From Tubiluchus corallicola (taxonomy: Eukaryota > Priapulida > Priapulimorpha > Priapulimorphida > Tubiluchidae), in assembly GCA_030141605.1 (NCBI GenBank), contig JAQGDQ010000149.1, forward strand, positions 124,001 through 188,000: 64,000 bases of DNA, given 5' to 3'. Both the position numbers and the translations under genes were made by a program. Below are positions 36,267 to 49,320 of this stretch, piece after piece. A model generated the notes under the pieces. That model had not been told where the DNA came from, did not search any database, and saw nothing but the letters and a program-made list of their open reading frames with translations. Every line of letters starts with the position of its first letter. The first letter of the stretch is position 1.

Positions 36267-39200
36267 TCGATTTACAGTAAAATCGCCTATTTTGTGTCAT
36301 GCACAATTAATTTACTACTCAAAATATCTAGCCGTATGTGTCAGCATTCTGTCTTTCTGCATTCCCTATCAAGGACATTATTAATGCATAAATCAGTGAG
36401 ATGTGTTCTATGTTGTTGCAGCTACATACTCGAGTATTCTTATGTGGGAGTTTTGTACATTGGTTAAGCGAATCCTTCAATGTTTTTGTAAAGGGTTTAA
36501 GCTTTCATTAGTATCTGGTTGAAAGTGCCCTAAATTTTGAATCTGTAACTGCCATTTTTTTGTATTTTGTTAATAATCATGTGGTATGATTTTGTTTATA
36601 TATTTTTGAAAATGTTGCAAATTCTCAGTTGTACCAGACAACTCATTCTCATAATTATAATAAATATTTATATTCATACTGTTTTTACTTGAAGATACAG
36701 TCGTCATAGCCTTCTAGTATAATAATAATAACGATAACAACAAATTTGATGAATATTGATCGTATTATATAGAAATGTAATTTGCAGATTAATTGTCATT
36801 GACAGTTTAGACTTTCTTTATTAAAAAAGTTCTAAATTTCAACGACAACTTAATTTAGAATGTAATTGGTAAAGAAAAGCTGAACTATCATCATTAAATC
36901 TATCACTTGCATTTATATGTGTGTTCATATGTGGATGCCAAATCTGTTAGAGCTTTTTGGACATATTGTCTTCAGATTTGCAGTGATGTTAAAGATGTAA
37001 CTGTGGTCACTTTTGACCTGTAAGTGCAGTTTCCACACTTTCAAAATTAATTTACTGCTCAATTTCCATAAGCAACCATTGTTTAAAGCTCACAGTGGTC
37101 TTAAGGGAACAAAATTTCTCCCATTCCAAACTTTTTGTAAAAACATGAAACATAGTAAACTTATTATTTTTTTTTGAATTTTGGAGAAAATTATACAATT
37201 TTTTCTGCATCTTGTCTTTGTTTTTTAAAAAGCCTTTATTATTTAACTATAATTATTTTTCTGTATTTGTATTTTTACACTTTTTTAAATCTTATCTTTA
37301 AATTTATGGATTTGAAAGTCACAATCAGTATTATGAACTTAAAATTTATAATAATTAATGTTAGAAGTGACTGGTAGTAGAAATTTTGCTGCTATAAATT
37401 GTATCGCATATCTTGCATAGCTTTATTGGTTCACAGTTAATGTACAGCGAAGAGTGTCTCAAAACTTGCTTCCTGTCTTTGATTGTCAATTGTGTCAAGT
37501 CCGTGTTGACTACCTGCATGGCTTAAATTTTAATAGTAGTGTAAGCATGTGACTTAGATGTACCCTTGGAACACACAGCAAACTTAACCTATGTATTTTA
37601 GTGGTTTTTGCAATTTAATCTGGTAAATAAAACTATTAATGATTTCGACATGTGTTTTTTTGTGGATGTTTGAATAGTTTTTATGTTACAGTATTTACTT
37701 GGATGAAGCTGAATTAGTTTGTTTTTTAACCTTGTAGAGTCCATTCTTAACTTTGCATAAGGACCAATACATATGCCTTAAAATAAAGTAAAAGTACTGT
37801 GATATTATCCTCTTGGAAAAGCCTTGCTGCTTTTACAAGTGTATTTTGTTCAGAACACAACTTAGTGAGCCAAAAATAAGTGTTTTTGTAACAGGTGTAT
37901 GCAGATGCTTATTACATTACATTAGCTACGTTCATGATTCCTTAACAGGATAAAATATCAGGTGGTAACGTAGTCATAACTAGCACTAAAAGAAACAAAA
38001 ATAAGTTTATTACAAAAGTAATGAGATATAATGCAGCAGTCACTTGGCAGTGTCAGTGGGTAGTAGGCAGTGGACACTTATTTGGGCAGTGGCATTTGGA
38101 CAATAAACGTTGTTGGACATTGGATAGTTTGTGCAGTAGGCAAAACACTACCCACTTACTAATTGACTATCTACCTACAACACCAGTCAGATACACATCA
38201 TTTTGAATGGCACAAGGCATGGATGTTGGACTCAATAAAATTTTATAACACCGTTCTATTCCATTCTGTGCTGTAATGTTGTACTGTTCTGATATGGCCT
38301 GTTTTGTTCCATTCCGTTTATTTTATTCTGTTTTACTCTCTTCTGTTGTAAGCAAGTAAGTTTATTGTTTTGCTACATTCTATATACAATTGTCATTTTT
38401 ACAGTTATATAAATACAATTACATACAATATAACCTGCAAGTAGATAGTTAATGAAGTAAGTAGGTACGTAGACAGCTCCTATCACTGTGCTTTTGCTCA
38501 GAACATGCAAGTTTCGGATTTGCTGCTTTGCACATATTTTATTGTTATTGAATGTTATTGTTGTTATTATTTTTGCCTGGATAAAATAATAATTATTATT
38601 TTTTACTACATGCTCTTATATTATTATTATTATCACATCATCATTATTATTTTTTATAATATTATCGCATTATGAACAAGAAGAATTAAGCTGTACTAAC
38701 AACATAGTAATACATACTGATACATAACAGCACTTATAAAATTTCAGCCTAAATTAATGTTATAATTCTTAATTAAAGGACAACCATGTGTGCCAGATCC
38801 GAATGACGGTCTCTTGGCAAGACTGAAACATTGTCATTGCAGTCAGAGAATTTTGTATTCGTGTTTCCGCTTAATATAATTCATATGGGTTTTTCTCTGA
38901 GTGTGTGACCCACAATGAGTGTAGGGCTGTCTGTATGCGACAGTGTATTATGGCAAGCTTTGAAGCTTGCTGGGTGCTGATGTGTCGCGCACAATGATGC
39001 AGTCGTGCAGAAAATCTTTGTATTAAGGTGCGTCATGTTGGCGAAATTTTGTAAAGTAACAAAATGTCAGCTTCCTTAAAATGTTACGCTATTTTTACTT
39101 GCTTTGATGTATTCTCAGGAATTGATTGTAGGAGATATGGAATATTTTTAAATATCACATATTCAATGGTTGCAAGTGTCAGCTTTGCAAATTAACTATG

Positions 39201-39362
39201 TCACTTATTATAAGCTGTTATTATTAGATTTTTTTGGGTCTTCTGACGAGTTTACTGTTGATTGAATAGTGTGTAATTTTAAATTAACGTAAATTTGTTG
39301 AATTGTACCAGTAGAAACTAGTCCCAGACAAGAGGGGTGATAAAATTGTAGTCTCATTCGTT
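36267..39362 (+). other. Reductase 3' UTR, spacer and EIF1AD upstream region
   Basis: Candidate poly(A) signals AATAAA are at 36659-36664 and 37782-37787. A TTCTGTT/TTCCATT-rich simple-sequence patch is at about 38245-38345 and ATT-rich sequence at 38560-38660. No further gene was recognised; the EIF1AD promoter must lie at the right end. Confidence 0.55.
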
Positions 39363-42300
39363 ATGTCTAAGTTGACGAAAAGGAAACACGTGGTGAATGA
39401 AGTTATGAATGAATATGTGCTTCCACAGCACAATCAATCAATAGTAAAGGTAATTTTTATTTTAGTTGTCAAGTGTTATGTATTTAAGTTAATAATATCT
39501 TTCAGGCCACTGTCAACCCTTTCTATCACTAGCGAATTAATTATATGAATTTTGTTTCTCTAGATATCATTTGTATTCATGTCTTCTCTGTCTTACTGTG
39601 CTTCCTTGACCCTTGGGTGTACATAATGTTGTGTTGATTAGTCGTGTCGGATTGCTGCTCTGGATTTTTTTTCTCATAAAGATAACAAATCTTGATAACA
39701 AATCTACTAGAATGAACGTTGAGATTCGAAATTATAATAGTAATGTAATAAGGCATTGCAGTAAAATCTTAAAGCATAATCTTAAGTTTGACTTCATGTG
39801 ATCAACAAGAATAAGCCATTTACAAGGTTTAAAAGAAGAGCAGTACTAAAACTGCGAATTCAGTCGAAAGCTCCCTGTTTTACCATTTCACCTGTCATTC
39901 ATGGTGGAGCTTGAAAACGAAAATTTTAGCGATGCCGAACCCTACTTTGCGGATTATACTGATCATAATGATGAACTTTCAGCAGCAAATTTGAGGGCCA
40001 GAAGTAATTCTTGAATCATGAAAAGTAGCAACCTTGTCATACTAATGGGGGAAAGGGATATGCCCACAGAGACTTACTCTCTGCAAATAATTATATATAT
40101 ATTTACCCCCCTTCTCTCATCCCCAATCCCAACCCTGCTCGTAGAGGACAGCACTATACAATAAATAAGTGTCAGTGTGCGCACTGCTGTTACACTCCCC
40201 CTCTAAAATGCGAGCTCACAGAGCATTTTAGCAAATATATTCTAACAAGCAATTAGTTAGCATCTTCTAGAAGAAAGAGCTTGTGTATGGGGTGCTCTAA
40301 AAAGCAGCCTTCACTTTGTGTAGCACTTCTCACTAACCCGTCTTCACCTGCATGAACTTTTTCCACCTTGCCCAGTGGCCACAGATTTCTGGGTGTAGTG
40401 ACTTTCACAAGCACCACATCATCAAGTTTGAAATTTCTTTTTGGCACAGTCCACTTGTTCTGCCGCTGTAAGGATGGCAAATACTCTCTGGTCCATCTGC
40501 TCCAAAAGATATTCACTAAGTGCTGAATGTGTCGCCACTTGCGTCTGCCTCGATCAGACTCAGAAAATACTCCTTGAGGCAGTAAGGCGGCATTGTGAGC
40601 CAGAACCAGATGATTTGATGTCAATGGTTGTGCATCTTTCGGATCATCTGAAACCGGAGTTAACAGCCTACCATTAATTATTGCATTCTGTTAAACAGAA
40701 TACAGTGGATAATCCTTCATCATCAAGAGTCTGTCCATCTAAAAGGTGGACCATTATTCTTCTGATTGACCTTATCTTCCTTTCCCAACAATCTCCCACG
40801 TTGGTGGATTATATTCCCACTCTATATTACGTTGCTGTAGCTGATTAGCGACGTTCTGATGGTTTCAGCCTAGCATGGCTCTTTGAAGCTCCCTGTCTGC
40901 TCCAACTGTTCGTCCCATGGTCCATTCTGGTAACATTTGATTTTCCCCTCTTGTTAATAAATCAGAAGAGGGCATTAACAAAGCTATCAGTGGTCCTGTC
41001 AAAAAGAACTTCTAAATGAATGGGTTGTACCCCCATGCATGTAAATAAACATCTATATCTCTTAGTAGACATGTGCTTTCTCTTTACCCACAAGGGGCCA
41101 AAACGGTCGACCCCATTGAGGAGAACAGTGAATCTCTTGAGACCCTATCACTGGGTAAGTCTGCCATCTTTTGGCCCAGCGTGAGTGCTGAGCAAAACTC
41201 TGCACCTGTGGCAGTCCCTTATAACCTTTCTTGTGCCAGTTCTCAGTCTAATAATCCAGAACTTGCCTCTGGCTACAGACATAGTGTAATTGCATACAGC
41301 ACGGCAGTGGTAGTGTCGGGCAACTAAGCAAGAAAGAACATAGTCTTTTGGCAGTAATACTGGGTGCTTAGCTTGCTTAGCTAACGGAGCTTTGTTTAGT
41401 CTGCCTCCAACTATGTCTTTATCTGATTTCTGAGGGTCCAATTGATACAAATGACGAGTACATTCTGTCCGTGAGCTCTTCTTTGAAATGTATATGCTGT
41501 ACATTGGGAGTAAGGTTCATCCCAGCATAAGTTTCTTCCTTCTAACTGGTTGTTGCTGCAAGGTCATCTGCGCCTCATTCTTTTCAATATTGAATGGTTG
41601 CTCGCTGAACGGTGAAGCTACATTTACTACATTTGTTATGTTGCATGGTTGTGTGACTGGCTGCTCATAGTGAAGCTGGTTACTAGGACTGCCCGCAAAA
41701 GTGTTGCTTGTAGAAGAATAATTCTTCAAGGGTTAAACAGTTTTTCCTGCCGATTATTGTCTCTTCAGGTAATGATTTATTGTCCAAAATTACACGACTG
41801 TAATTTTGGACACGGCCACACGACCATGTTTCTCTGGTATCTGGCCTCCTCATCATCCATCATCGTGTCTCTCGTAACACTGATATAACAAAATAGATTT
41901 GTTCGCAAATAATGATAGAATATTGAAGTGGACGACAGCCAAGGGGGAAGAGCCGATAATAAACTGTTATGTACAGAAACGCCTTCACTATTTTATTTAT
42001 GTTCCAAAGGCATTTATTCTAAAGAGAATAATAAAGAGAACATTAACAAGTAAGAAAAATAAAGAGAATCATAAATGGAAGCTTAATAAGCAAGAAGAAG
42101 GTAACCTGTTGGTCAAACTACTTTCATAAATTCACAGATCGAATTCATAAACTTTAACTAAATTATTTAAATACATGTAGCTTACATCGTTGGCTCTTCA
42201 TCAAGATGTAGAAGATCATCAAAGTACAAATTTTTGTAATAACTAAAACGCTGTTGTTAACTAACACAATAATGAGAGAAAAAACATTGGTGTGAACAAG

Positions 42301-44690
42301 AACGTGTCCATCATTGGTCTGCTCCCTTCTATTTTCTTCAGTTGCATACCTGCTCGTAGAGGGCAGCACCTTCCAATAAATGAGCGTCATTATGCGCATT
42401 GCTGTTACAAATGTATCATATGCGGATTTTGTTAGGAAAATTGTAAAAAAAATTGACTGAGGCAACTTACAATGCTGTTCGTTTATCATTAAATGCTGTC
42501 TATATTAAAAGCAATGTAAGCAGTGCATGTGCAAATGGCACAAAAGGCAAGCTGAAGTGAGGTACTTAAGTGATTCAGCATATAAGATAAATGGAACAGA
42601 TGAACTCTTGAATGTCTCGGAAATAGGCAGATCATGCGTCTTCACATAACATACCGTGCATTACAAAAACAAAAAGAATATAATAAATAGTATACACTAC
42701 TACATACGGAAATTATTAATTTGAAAAATGGCAAATGACCCAGTTTGTAAAAAGAGATATTACAGCGGGTACTGATGACTTTGCAGAATCTTTTCAGTGT
42801 AGGTCGAATGCATGTAAAGCAGTTTTGGATGATGAATTTTCACATGACGGGGCTCTTAATGCAGCTAAGCTGCTGAAAGAAAACGTAAGTTCTAGTGATG
42901 GTTGGTGTGTAGAGATGATTAAACAGCTAAATGTTTTACAAACGATAATGACTATGTTACTAGTTTGCCTTGGTGTAAATGTAAATCTGCCATTAATGCG
43001 TTATGCAAAAAAGGTGATGCAAATAACGCTAGGAATTACAATGGCATCCTGGTAATGAGATTGCTGGCTAAATTGTACAATATTATTTTGTGAGAATGTT
43101 TTATGCTATGGTTTAAGCCTTGTGGACAATCTCAAGTAGGTTGTAGCTGTGCGGAACATATTTTAATGTTGAGAATCCCGACTGCACTGGCAAAAAGATC
43201 TAATGTTACTTTATTGTATTTCTCGATTTTAGTGCAGCATTTGATCGGACAATGAGGCAGACATTATAAATTACAAAACGAGCCAAATTTGACATAGGTA
43301 CAACGTACTTTCCAGAGTGCTTTGTTGTGCACACTTGTACAGAACAGAAAATATTGTTTTTATGACAAAATAGCTTTAGATCCTTTTGTTTCTACAGCAG
43401 TTCTGGGCTCTATAAGTTGCCGTAGATACTGTGCATTTTTACACTCTTTACTATAGTTTCAGAAGTGGGTATTCAACAAGTTGCCCCGATGTCTCCATAT
43501 AGCTTATATATATGGGTTCATTTATTTCATGATATGTTAATATTTGTTGGCAGGTATTAGCCGGAAGAGGAAATAACCTACATGAAGTTGTAAATTCCAA
43601 TGGAGAGCAATTTCTGATTAGTATGCCAAAGAAGTTCCGTAAAAATGTATGGATAAAAAGAGGTATTTCTTCTAATGATTCAGGTTTAATGAGACTATGC
43701 CATGTTTTCATGATACCACATAATTTTTAAATAAAGACCTTGAAATTGTGGTTTGTCATATACCAATTTACCTATTGCAGCTCGAGCAATAATAATTCTG
43801 CAATAATAGTAATAAACTAGTAATTGTAATAATCTGTATGTTACAGTTTTTTGATAATATATTTTACTGAAGTGGGAAATATTGTGCTAATAAATTACAC
43901 AAACTCACACACGTACTGATTTCAAGAAAAAGATGTCATTATTCCTCATTTACTTATAGGGGATTTTGTTATTGTTGAACCAATTATGGAAGGTGATAAA
44001 GTGAAAGCAGAAATAGTCTACATTTTATATAAAGACCAGATAAAATACATCAAGGAAGAAGGCTGTTGGTGAGTGTGTTTGCTGTCAGGGCTGATATTTT
44101 TGTATTAAAAAGTGATGATTAAATTTTTCTCAATGAAGAACAGAACAGTTTTGAATTGTTTTCAATGTTATTCATTAGTTTTTATGTTAACCTTTTTGCT
44201 TGTAAGTCTAACTAAAATCATATTGTTAAAAGCATCGTTGATGTTGGTATTTTGGTAGAGACCTATTTTTTCAGGACTGTCTTACTGTTTCTTATTTGCG
44301 ATGATAAATATTCACGACTTAGTAGATTATTCTTACTGCTCCCGCATCATGAAGACAGATAACAATATTAATATGGGAGCATTTGTAAAATTTACATTTG
44401 CAAAGTTAGATTGCACTTATTGGTGTCTTAAATTTGATGTCTGTTTCATTCTGCAAAGTAAATTATTTTCCAGGCCCTCTGAGTTTGATGAAAGCAAATC
44501 TATGCAACCTGTTGAAGACAAAATGGCAAATGACTCATCAGATGATTGTGATAGTGGTTTATTTGTAAATACGAATCATCCAGACATAGTTTATTCTGAC
44601 TCCGAGGAAGACAGCAGTTGTTCTAGTGAAGAAGCCGAATGCAGTGACAATGAATTAGAAAATAAAAATAATGATATTGCTCCAGTGTGA
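39363..44690 (+). CDS. EIF1AD: EIF1AD (eIF1A-domain protein), complete, four exons, 173 aa
   Basis: Exons 39363-39449, 43554-43662, 43960-44068 and 44474-44690, with GT-AG borders, agreeing phases, 522 nt and a TGA stop. The N-terminus [20 protein letters not shown] matches the family's TKRKHV-KEV start. Exons 2-3 encode the S1-like OB fold, with [38 protein letters not shown] and [12 protein letters not shown]. The last exon encodes an acidic Ser/Asp/Glu-rich tail containing [19 protein letters not shown], like the DSDLFVNTN segment of vertebrate EIF1AD (about 165 aa). The protein is a nuclear relative of eIF1A; its role is poorly defined in the family. A poly(A) signal AATAAA is at 44803-44808. 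The 4.1 kb first intron carries two retroelement remnants. Confidence 0.96.
40130..40194 (-). repeat. LTR-like end next to the BEL/Pao polypurine tract (3' LTR start)
   Basis: Read on the minus strand it starts TGTAACAGCAGTGCGCACAC and continues to CTCTACGAGCAGG. It matches about 62 bp at 42348-42409 with roughly nine differences. The inner boundary of the LTR could not be set. Confidence 0.6.
40195..41826 (-). mobile_element. BEL/Pao LTR retrotransposon remnant, internal part
   Basis: Two degraded coding pieces on the minus strand. 41504-41148 resembles the region before and including the integrase zinc-binding domain ([38 protein letters not shown]). 40624-40253 resembles the C-terminal integrase-adjacent domain of BEL/Pao ([51 protein letters not shown]). 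A polypurine tract lies at 40195-40205 directly against an LTR-like end. The gag-protease-reverse transcriptase portion is missing. Not functional. It lies in EIF1AD intron 1, antisense to the gene. Confidence 0.85.
42348..42409 (-). repeat. LTR-like end upstream of the BEL/Pao remnant (5' LTR start)
   Basis: Read on the minus strand it starts TGTAACAGCAATGCGCATAA and ends CTCTACGAGCAGG, homologous to 40130-40194. It marks the probable outer edge of the insertion. Homology beyond this block is not evident by eye. Confidence 0.6.
42735..43260 (+). mobile_element. Second non-LTR retrotransposon fragment (EIF1AD intron 1)
   Basis: Around 43010-43250, in shifting frames, [19 protein letters not shown] and [20 protein letters not shown] are seen. 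These match the RT region seen in the intron 3 element (CKNFRG, then [13 protein letters not shown]). Stops and frameshifts interrupt it. The upstream 106-codon open stretch from 42735 is probably part of the same element but is not recognised. Confidence 0.65.
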
Positions 44691-45999
44691 AGATTTGCTG
44701 TGTTTACAAAAGAAATTTCAGATTTTTCTGTTTTTATGGGTAAATTGCTTTTTTCGTTTGTTTTTATCTGAATGTATTGGTAGTGTTTTTTGAACATTAA
44801 GTAATAAAATTAATGACAATTATGCTTTACTTCCAAGATTTGTAATAACAGACATCTGATGTTAAATGTATCATCTGCTGTTGAACTTTATGTGAATTTT
44901 GTGTACAGTTTTCAAAGCACCATGTTTATTGATGTGGCAAGTTTCTTACATAATCAATATTTCACTACTTTTTGTTTTGGGCATTTAGCCATTGGCCGTC
45001 ACCACTTACTTAGTATCTCTTTTTAAGTGCTGTTATATTACTTCATGCAAAGCGACAAGTATCTTTGTCTATCAGATAGCATTACATTTAAGCTTATGGA
45101 AATTACATGTTGATTTTCAAGCACTAAGTGGTCTTGAATAATGGTCATTGTACTAAATCACTAATCCTCTCAAATCATACAAATTAAACTATTGGACTGA
45201 TATGAAATCGTAGTTTTTTATGTGAGTGATCCAGGTAAAACAAATTTAATGTTATGAGTATGGCAAATAATGAATGACATAGCCCCCACTTATTATTTGC
45301 TTCCTATTTTCGACAATAGGTGGAGCCTAACGCTTGGTCATGCACAGAGTATTAGTCACTCGTGCTATGTAATGGTGTCGGCCAGTCAGGAATTTCAATG
45401 ACTTACAAATGCAGTTTCCTAATTGTTCTTTTAATCAATTTGATCATTAACTATTATGCAATTAATCATGAATTTGCCAGTGAATGTAATGAGCATGAAG
45501 CTGACTCGATTTGTTAAAATGTTATTTTGTTTCTAATTTCTGCAAACTTTTGCAGAAATTTAATTCCCCTGTCGGATGTGAAAAAACAGCTGAGTAAACA
45601 TGGGCACTTACATCATATGGTACATTTATATTTGACATAGTAGGTTGTTATCAAATATGTGGGAATAACAGCAGCCAAAATATTACAAAAAGGACATTAA
45701 TAACTATAGCAATATAATTACTGAAGCTTCCATGCAATTACAAGGCTGGGTAGCAAATTTAAAGATTTTCTATTTTTAAAGAATTTGTTTACCTTGTTGC
45801 AACATTATAGTGTCAATTATAGTGTACCAGTTAACAATCCGAAATGGAGTACACTTTACTGTAGATGAACTATAACTCTGGCTGTAGTTTATTCTTTAAG
45901 TTGTATATTTAATATCTTGATAAAGTCGCACATTCTGTCCCACATTTGGTTAATATTAGTAATGTGCTACATTACTAGTGGTAATATGCTACATTAAAA
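44691..45999 (+). other. EIF1AD 3' UTR and following spacer
   Basis: Beyond the AATAAA at 44803 this is AT-rich sequence in which no gene or element could be recognised. Confidence 0.6.
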
Positions 46000-46053
46000 C
46001 GATTTAGCAGACTATATGTATATGTATAAGTTTATATATAGTCTGCTAAATCG
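46000..46053. repeat. Perfect 18-bp inverted repeat (hairpin) with 18-nt loop
   Basis: CGATTTAGCAGACTATAT at 46000-46017 is exactly complementary to 46036-46053. An (AT)-rich microsatellite follows at 46060-46110. Confidence 0.85.
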
Positions 46054-46059
46054 CATAAA

Positions 46060-46112
46060 TCATATATATATGTATGTATATATATATGATATATGTATAT
46101 ATATATACAAAA
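46060..46112. repeat. AT/GTAT microsatellite
   Basis: Alternating TATATATATG and TATGTATATATATA sequence directly after the hairpin. Confidence 0.8.
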
Positions 46113-46799
46113 ATTAATAACAAAATTACGACATGAAATCTTTAAGCAGAAATCAAGTTGCTCCCCCATACAAAATGGCGTGTAAATATTGGTAAATGAA
46201 GTTTTAACGCAAAAAGCGGCGAGTATATGATACAATCTGTTAACGTTTTGTTTTAAGTAAATACGGGCGTGATTATCAGGGAAACGATTTTCTGTTAAGG
46301 GAATTTCACAAGTTAAGAGGCGGGTGGGAAAATTAGTTTATAAACGTTCCTGAGATCGGTACTGTTTCAGTTATTTATAGTTTGTTTGATAATTTGACAA
46401 TGTGTTATAAACGATATTATGTTACTTCCGATGATAATTATATTAGTTTTGCAATTGGCAAAAAAGTGCTAGCTTACCTAATCGTGAATAAATGTAAATA
46501 TTACGCAGTTTACCTAGGTTTAACTAATCAGGGAATAAATTATTTATATGCGATTTTCGTGCTTAGTGCAAGGGAGAACGTTTTGGTGTTGTTATTGCAA
46601 ATTTACTTTTTATTGCGGGAGCCAAGTTTTAAAATAATTAGCTAATTATTCTTATTTTGCTACAAAGTGCAAAATTTATGTTAGACACGTGCTGCAATCT
46701 AGCACTCTTGTATGCCAGAAAGCGCTTTTGGATCTCATAAAATCTGTTGAATCGTGCGTTATTTTCCTGGAAGATAAGGAAAAAGCGAAAAATTCGAGA

Positions 46800-46880
46800 G
46801 TAAGTTTGGATTCAAACCAAGGGACCTGGATTGCACGTCCAGTGCCATTATTGTCAGAACACATATTCCCTTCTGCTTCG
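46800..46880 (-). repeat. tRNA-like element
   Basis: On the minus strand CTGGACGTGCAATCCAG forms a five-pair anticodon-like stem with a seven-base loop. It is followed by GGTCCCTTGGTTTGAATCCA, a B box in a T-arm. The base before the anticodon is G, not T, so it is not a working tRNA gene. Confidence 0.5.
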
Positions 46881-47849
46881 GTAGGCCCCAATTCAGTCTT
46901 GATATTGCTCACTCACCATTCCAGTATTGGTTGAATAAAAAAATTAATCTAATCAGTTAGCAATTACTCTAGCATGAGCATAAACTAACCCTTGCAAACG
47001 TTGGTTGACTTGGTAACCAGAAGGATTAGCATGTCCTTTCAGCCAAATTACTTTCAAAATTTCCGCAATTGTGGGTAAGCTACCACCAATAATAATATTG
47101 CAATAACAATTGTAAAAAATACTAAAGAATATTTTCGAGCTAATTGTAGTTTTAATTAACTGATTTACATTATTCATTCTGCGTATTGCATTTAGGGCTA
47201 CCCGGAAAAGGGCGTAATGGCGGACTTTAAAACGGTGTATGAAATTTACCTGGACTAATTTAAGTGTTTGTTTCGAACCTATATGTGATTAGCCAGTTTT
47301 AGAAAACAAGTGCCACAACATTATTTGCGTTTGCTTCTCTATTTGACATGTCTTTGTGAAACAGATTTTTAAAATTTTGTTCAAATATAAGTCATACCTG
47401 CAAGGCCTTTATTTTAGTCAATATTTAATTTTCATAGTATATATTGAAAGTTGTCACAATTATTTGTATGTTTATAGTGAATTCCGTTTATGTTGAGTCG
47501 GATGTTAACAGTAGGCCTATTCAGTATTACGTACATGAATTAATTTGTTCATTATTTCACAATAATATCACATTGTCAAGGTACATTTCATTTCACCGAA
47601 TTGTGGGTAAACCGGTAAGCTAACGGGATTAGCCTACCACTCAGTTGAATAGCATAATTTTTAAGACTTATGTGGGTCAGTTGCCATTGGCCAGAAATAT
47701 TTTTATTTTCAAGGACAGCAAGTGCATCAAAAATACAGACTGGTTTTAGCATATGCCACAGGCATTTAAGAGTGGATTTTTAAGAGTACGCAACGCCCAA
47801 GCAGAATAGAGTTAATCACTTTTTTCTCGAAAAAGTTGACAGGAAATGG

Positions 47850-48320
47850 TTACAGGAGTTTGGCTACAGGCTGTTTCTGTCCGTTTCCTGACTGCATATG
47901 CATTCCTGACCATTCAACATATGAGCAAATTTGGTCCTCGATTTTTTTTACCGATAGCATCGACAGAAAATTTAAACGTTCGACAAATTGACAACATAGA
48001 TAACAGAAACAAACCACAGTAATTTGACACAGTGGTTTAGACGTGCAAACTTTTTTGGTGACTATTTTGGACATAATAGCGATTACACGCGAATATTTCG
48101 GGACACCTTGTAATTCAATATCTGCTGAGTAAAGTTTATTGTGAAGTTTGCCAGTAGATGTCACAAGTTTAGTCCGTAGAAACAATGCAGGCAAAAATTG
48201 CATCGCGTGACATAAGACGCTACAAGTGTTTAAAAAATTCTGGTTGCGTATAATAAATAACTGGTAAATTATAAGTTTTTTGGGGAGGGTTGAGATAGAC
48301 CCTTGATTTTCTTCAGCCAA
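47850..48320 (-). other. Unrecognised 156-codon open frame
   Basis: The longest open frame in the right third that is not repeat-derived. It is rich in Cys, Leu, Ile and Lys, and no domain was recognised. No promoter, splice partners or homologous copy in the window support it. It could be chance or a decayed element. Confidence 0.2.
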
Positions 48321-48879
48321 TCAAATGTTGCTTGACAAGGGTTATCGTTTCAAAGATCAGCTCTTCACAGTTGTGTCACAAGGACCATCGTGTAGCCACG
48401 CAGCTATCACTACAGAATATGTAATACTGTATTTTTACTATGATCTACACTTTGATGAGCCCAGTTGTAATTGCATGTGTACGGTACCCGTTTGCGAGAC
48501 GGGAACGACAGGTTAGTCCGATCTCCGAGCCGAATTTTTTTTAATTATAAGTTTAGATGTGGGATATAATGCCAGTGAAATTCGTCGCTCTGTTTTTGCA
48601 TGGAAGACAAGATGTTCTCAAGACAAATTTGAAATTCAAGCTGAGTAGCTACTTCAGAAAGAAAACATAACAAAAAATACATCAATTTTTAAAAATGATA
48701 CTTTACAGTAACAAATTTAAGAGAACAAGCGCAATGAGTAAAAGTCATTTCAGCTGTCAAGTTTAAAGTTTGCAATGCGAAGCATTGGGTACGTCACTTG
48801 CCGTACACGCGCATACACACGCACCTTTTGCTTGCGTGTATTTGTAAAATATACAAACTTTAGTAACATACTACGTTTC

Positions 48880-49320
48880 ACAGAACGTCCTTCCGTAGGG
48901 TTCTTTATGCCATTTAACAATTTTTAAGGTCCCCTGCTTTTAGTCAGTAAGGGGACCTATTGCCGTCATGTGGCGCTTGTTGAGCGTCGGACGTTGTCCA
49001 CAATTGACTTAATTTTTTATAATTAGCCAAAACTTTTTGTCTCAGGTCGTTGACTTTTGGTGTGCAGCAAAATTGGCATAAGATGCATGTCATGTGTCAA
49101 AATGAAGGACCTTGGATTGAAAGGTCGCAACCCAGAGGATCATGAATGTTCACGTTATGTAGGGTTTTTGCACATTTTGCTAAAAATCTATGTGCTGTAA
49201 ACAAAATGTTTTTTTTAGCAATTTTGGACAGTAGCATATATGACCTTTCAAAAATCCAGCGGTTGCTATGGTGTAAAAATGACAATTTCTTCTAAAATAG
49301 GTAAAGCACATATTCTTTGA
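48880..49320 (+). repeat. Probable dispersed element with a GGTCCCC hairpin
   Basis: AGGTCCCCT (48927-48935) and AGGGGACCT (48950-48958) form a perfect 9-bp hairpin. They lead into sequence with features of a dispersed non-coding element. No second copy is in the window. Confidence 0.35.

Noticed and set aside
39901-40014. Short acidic open frame (37 codons) in EIF1AD intron 1
   Set aside because: Too short to support, no donor or acceptor signals in phase with EIF1AD, and near the BEL/Pao LTR.
46382-46645. 87-codon open frame, plus strand
   Set aside because: AT-rich composition, no domain, no second exon; not supported as a gene.
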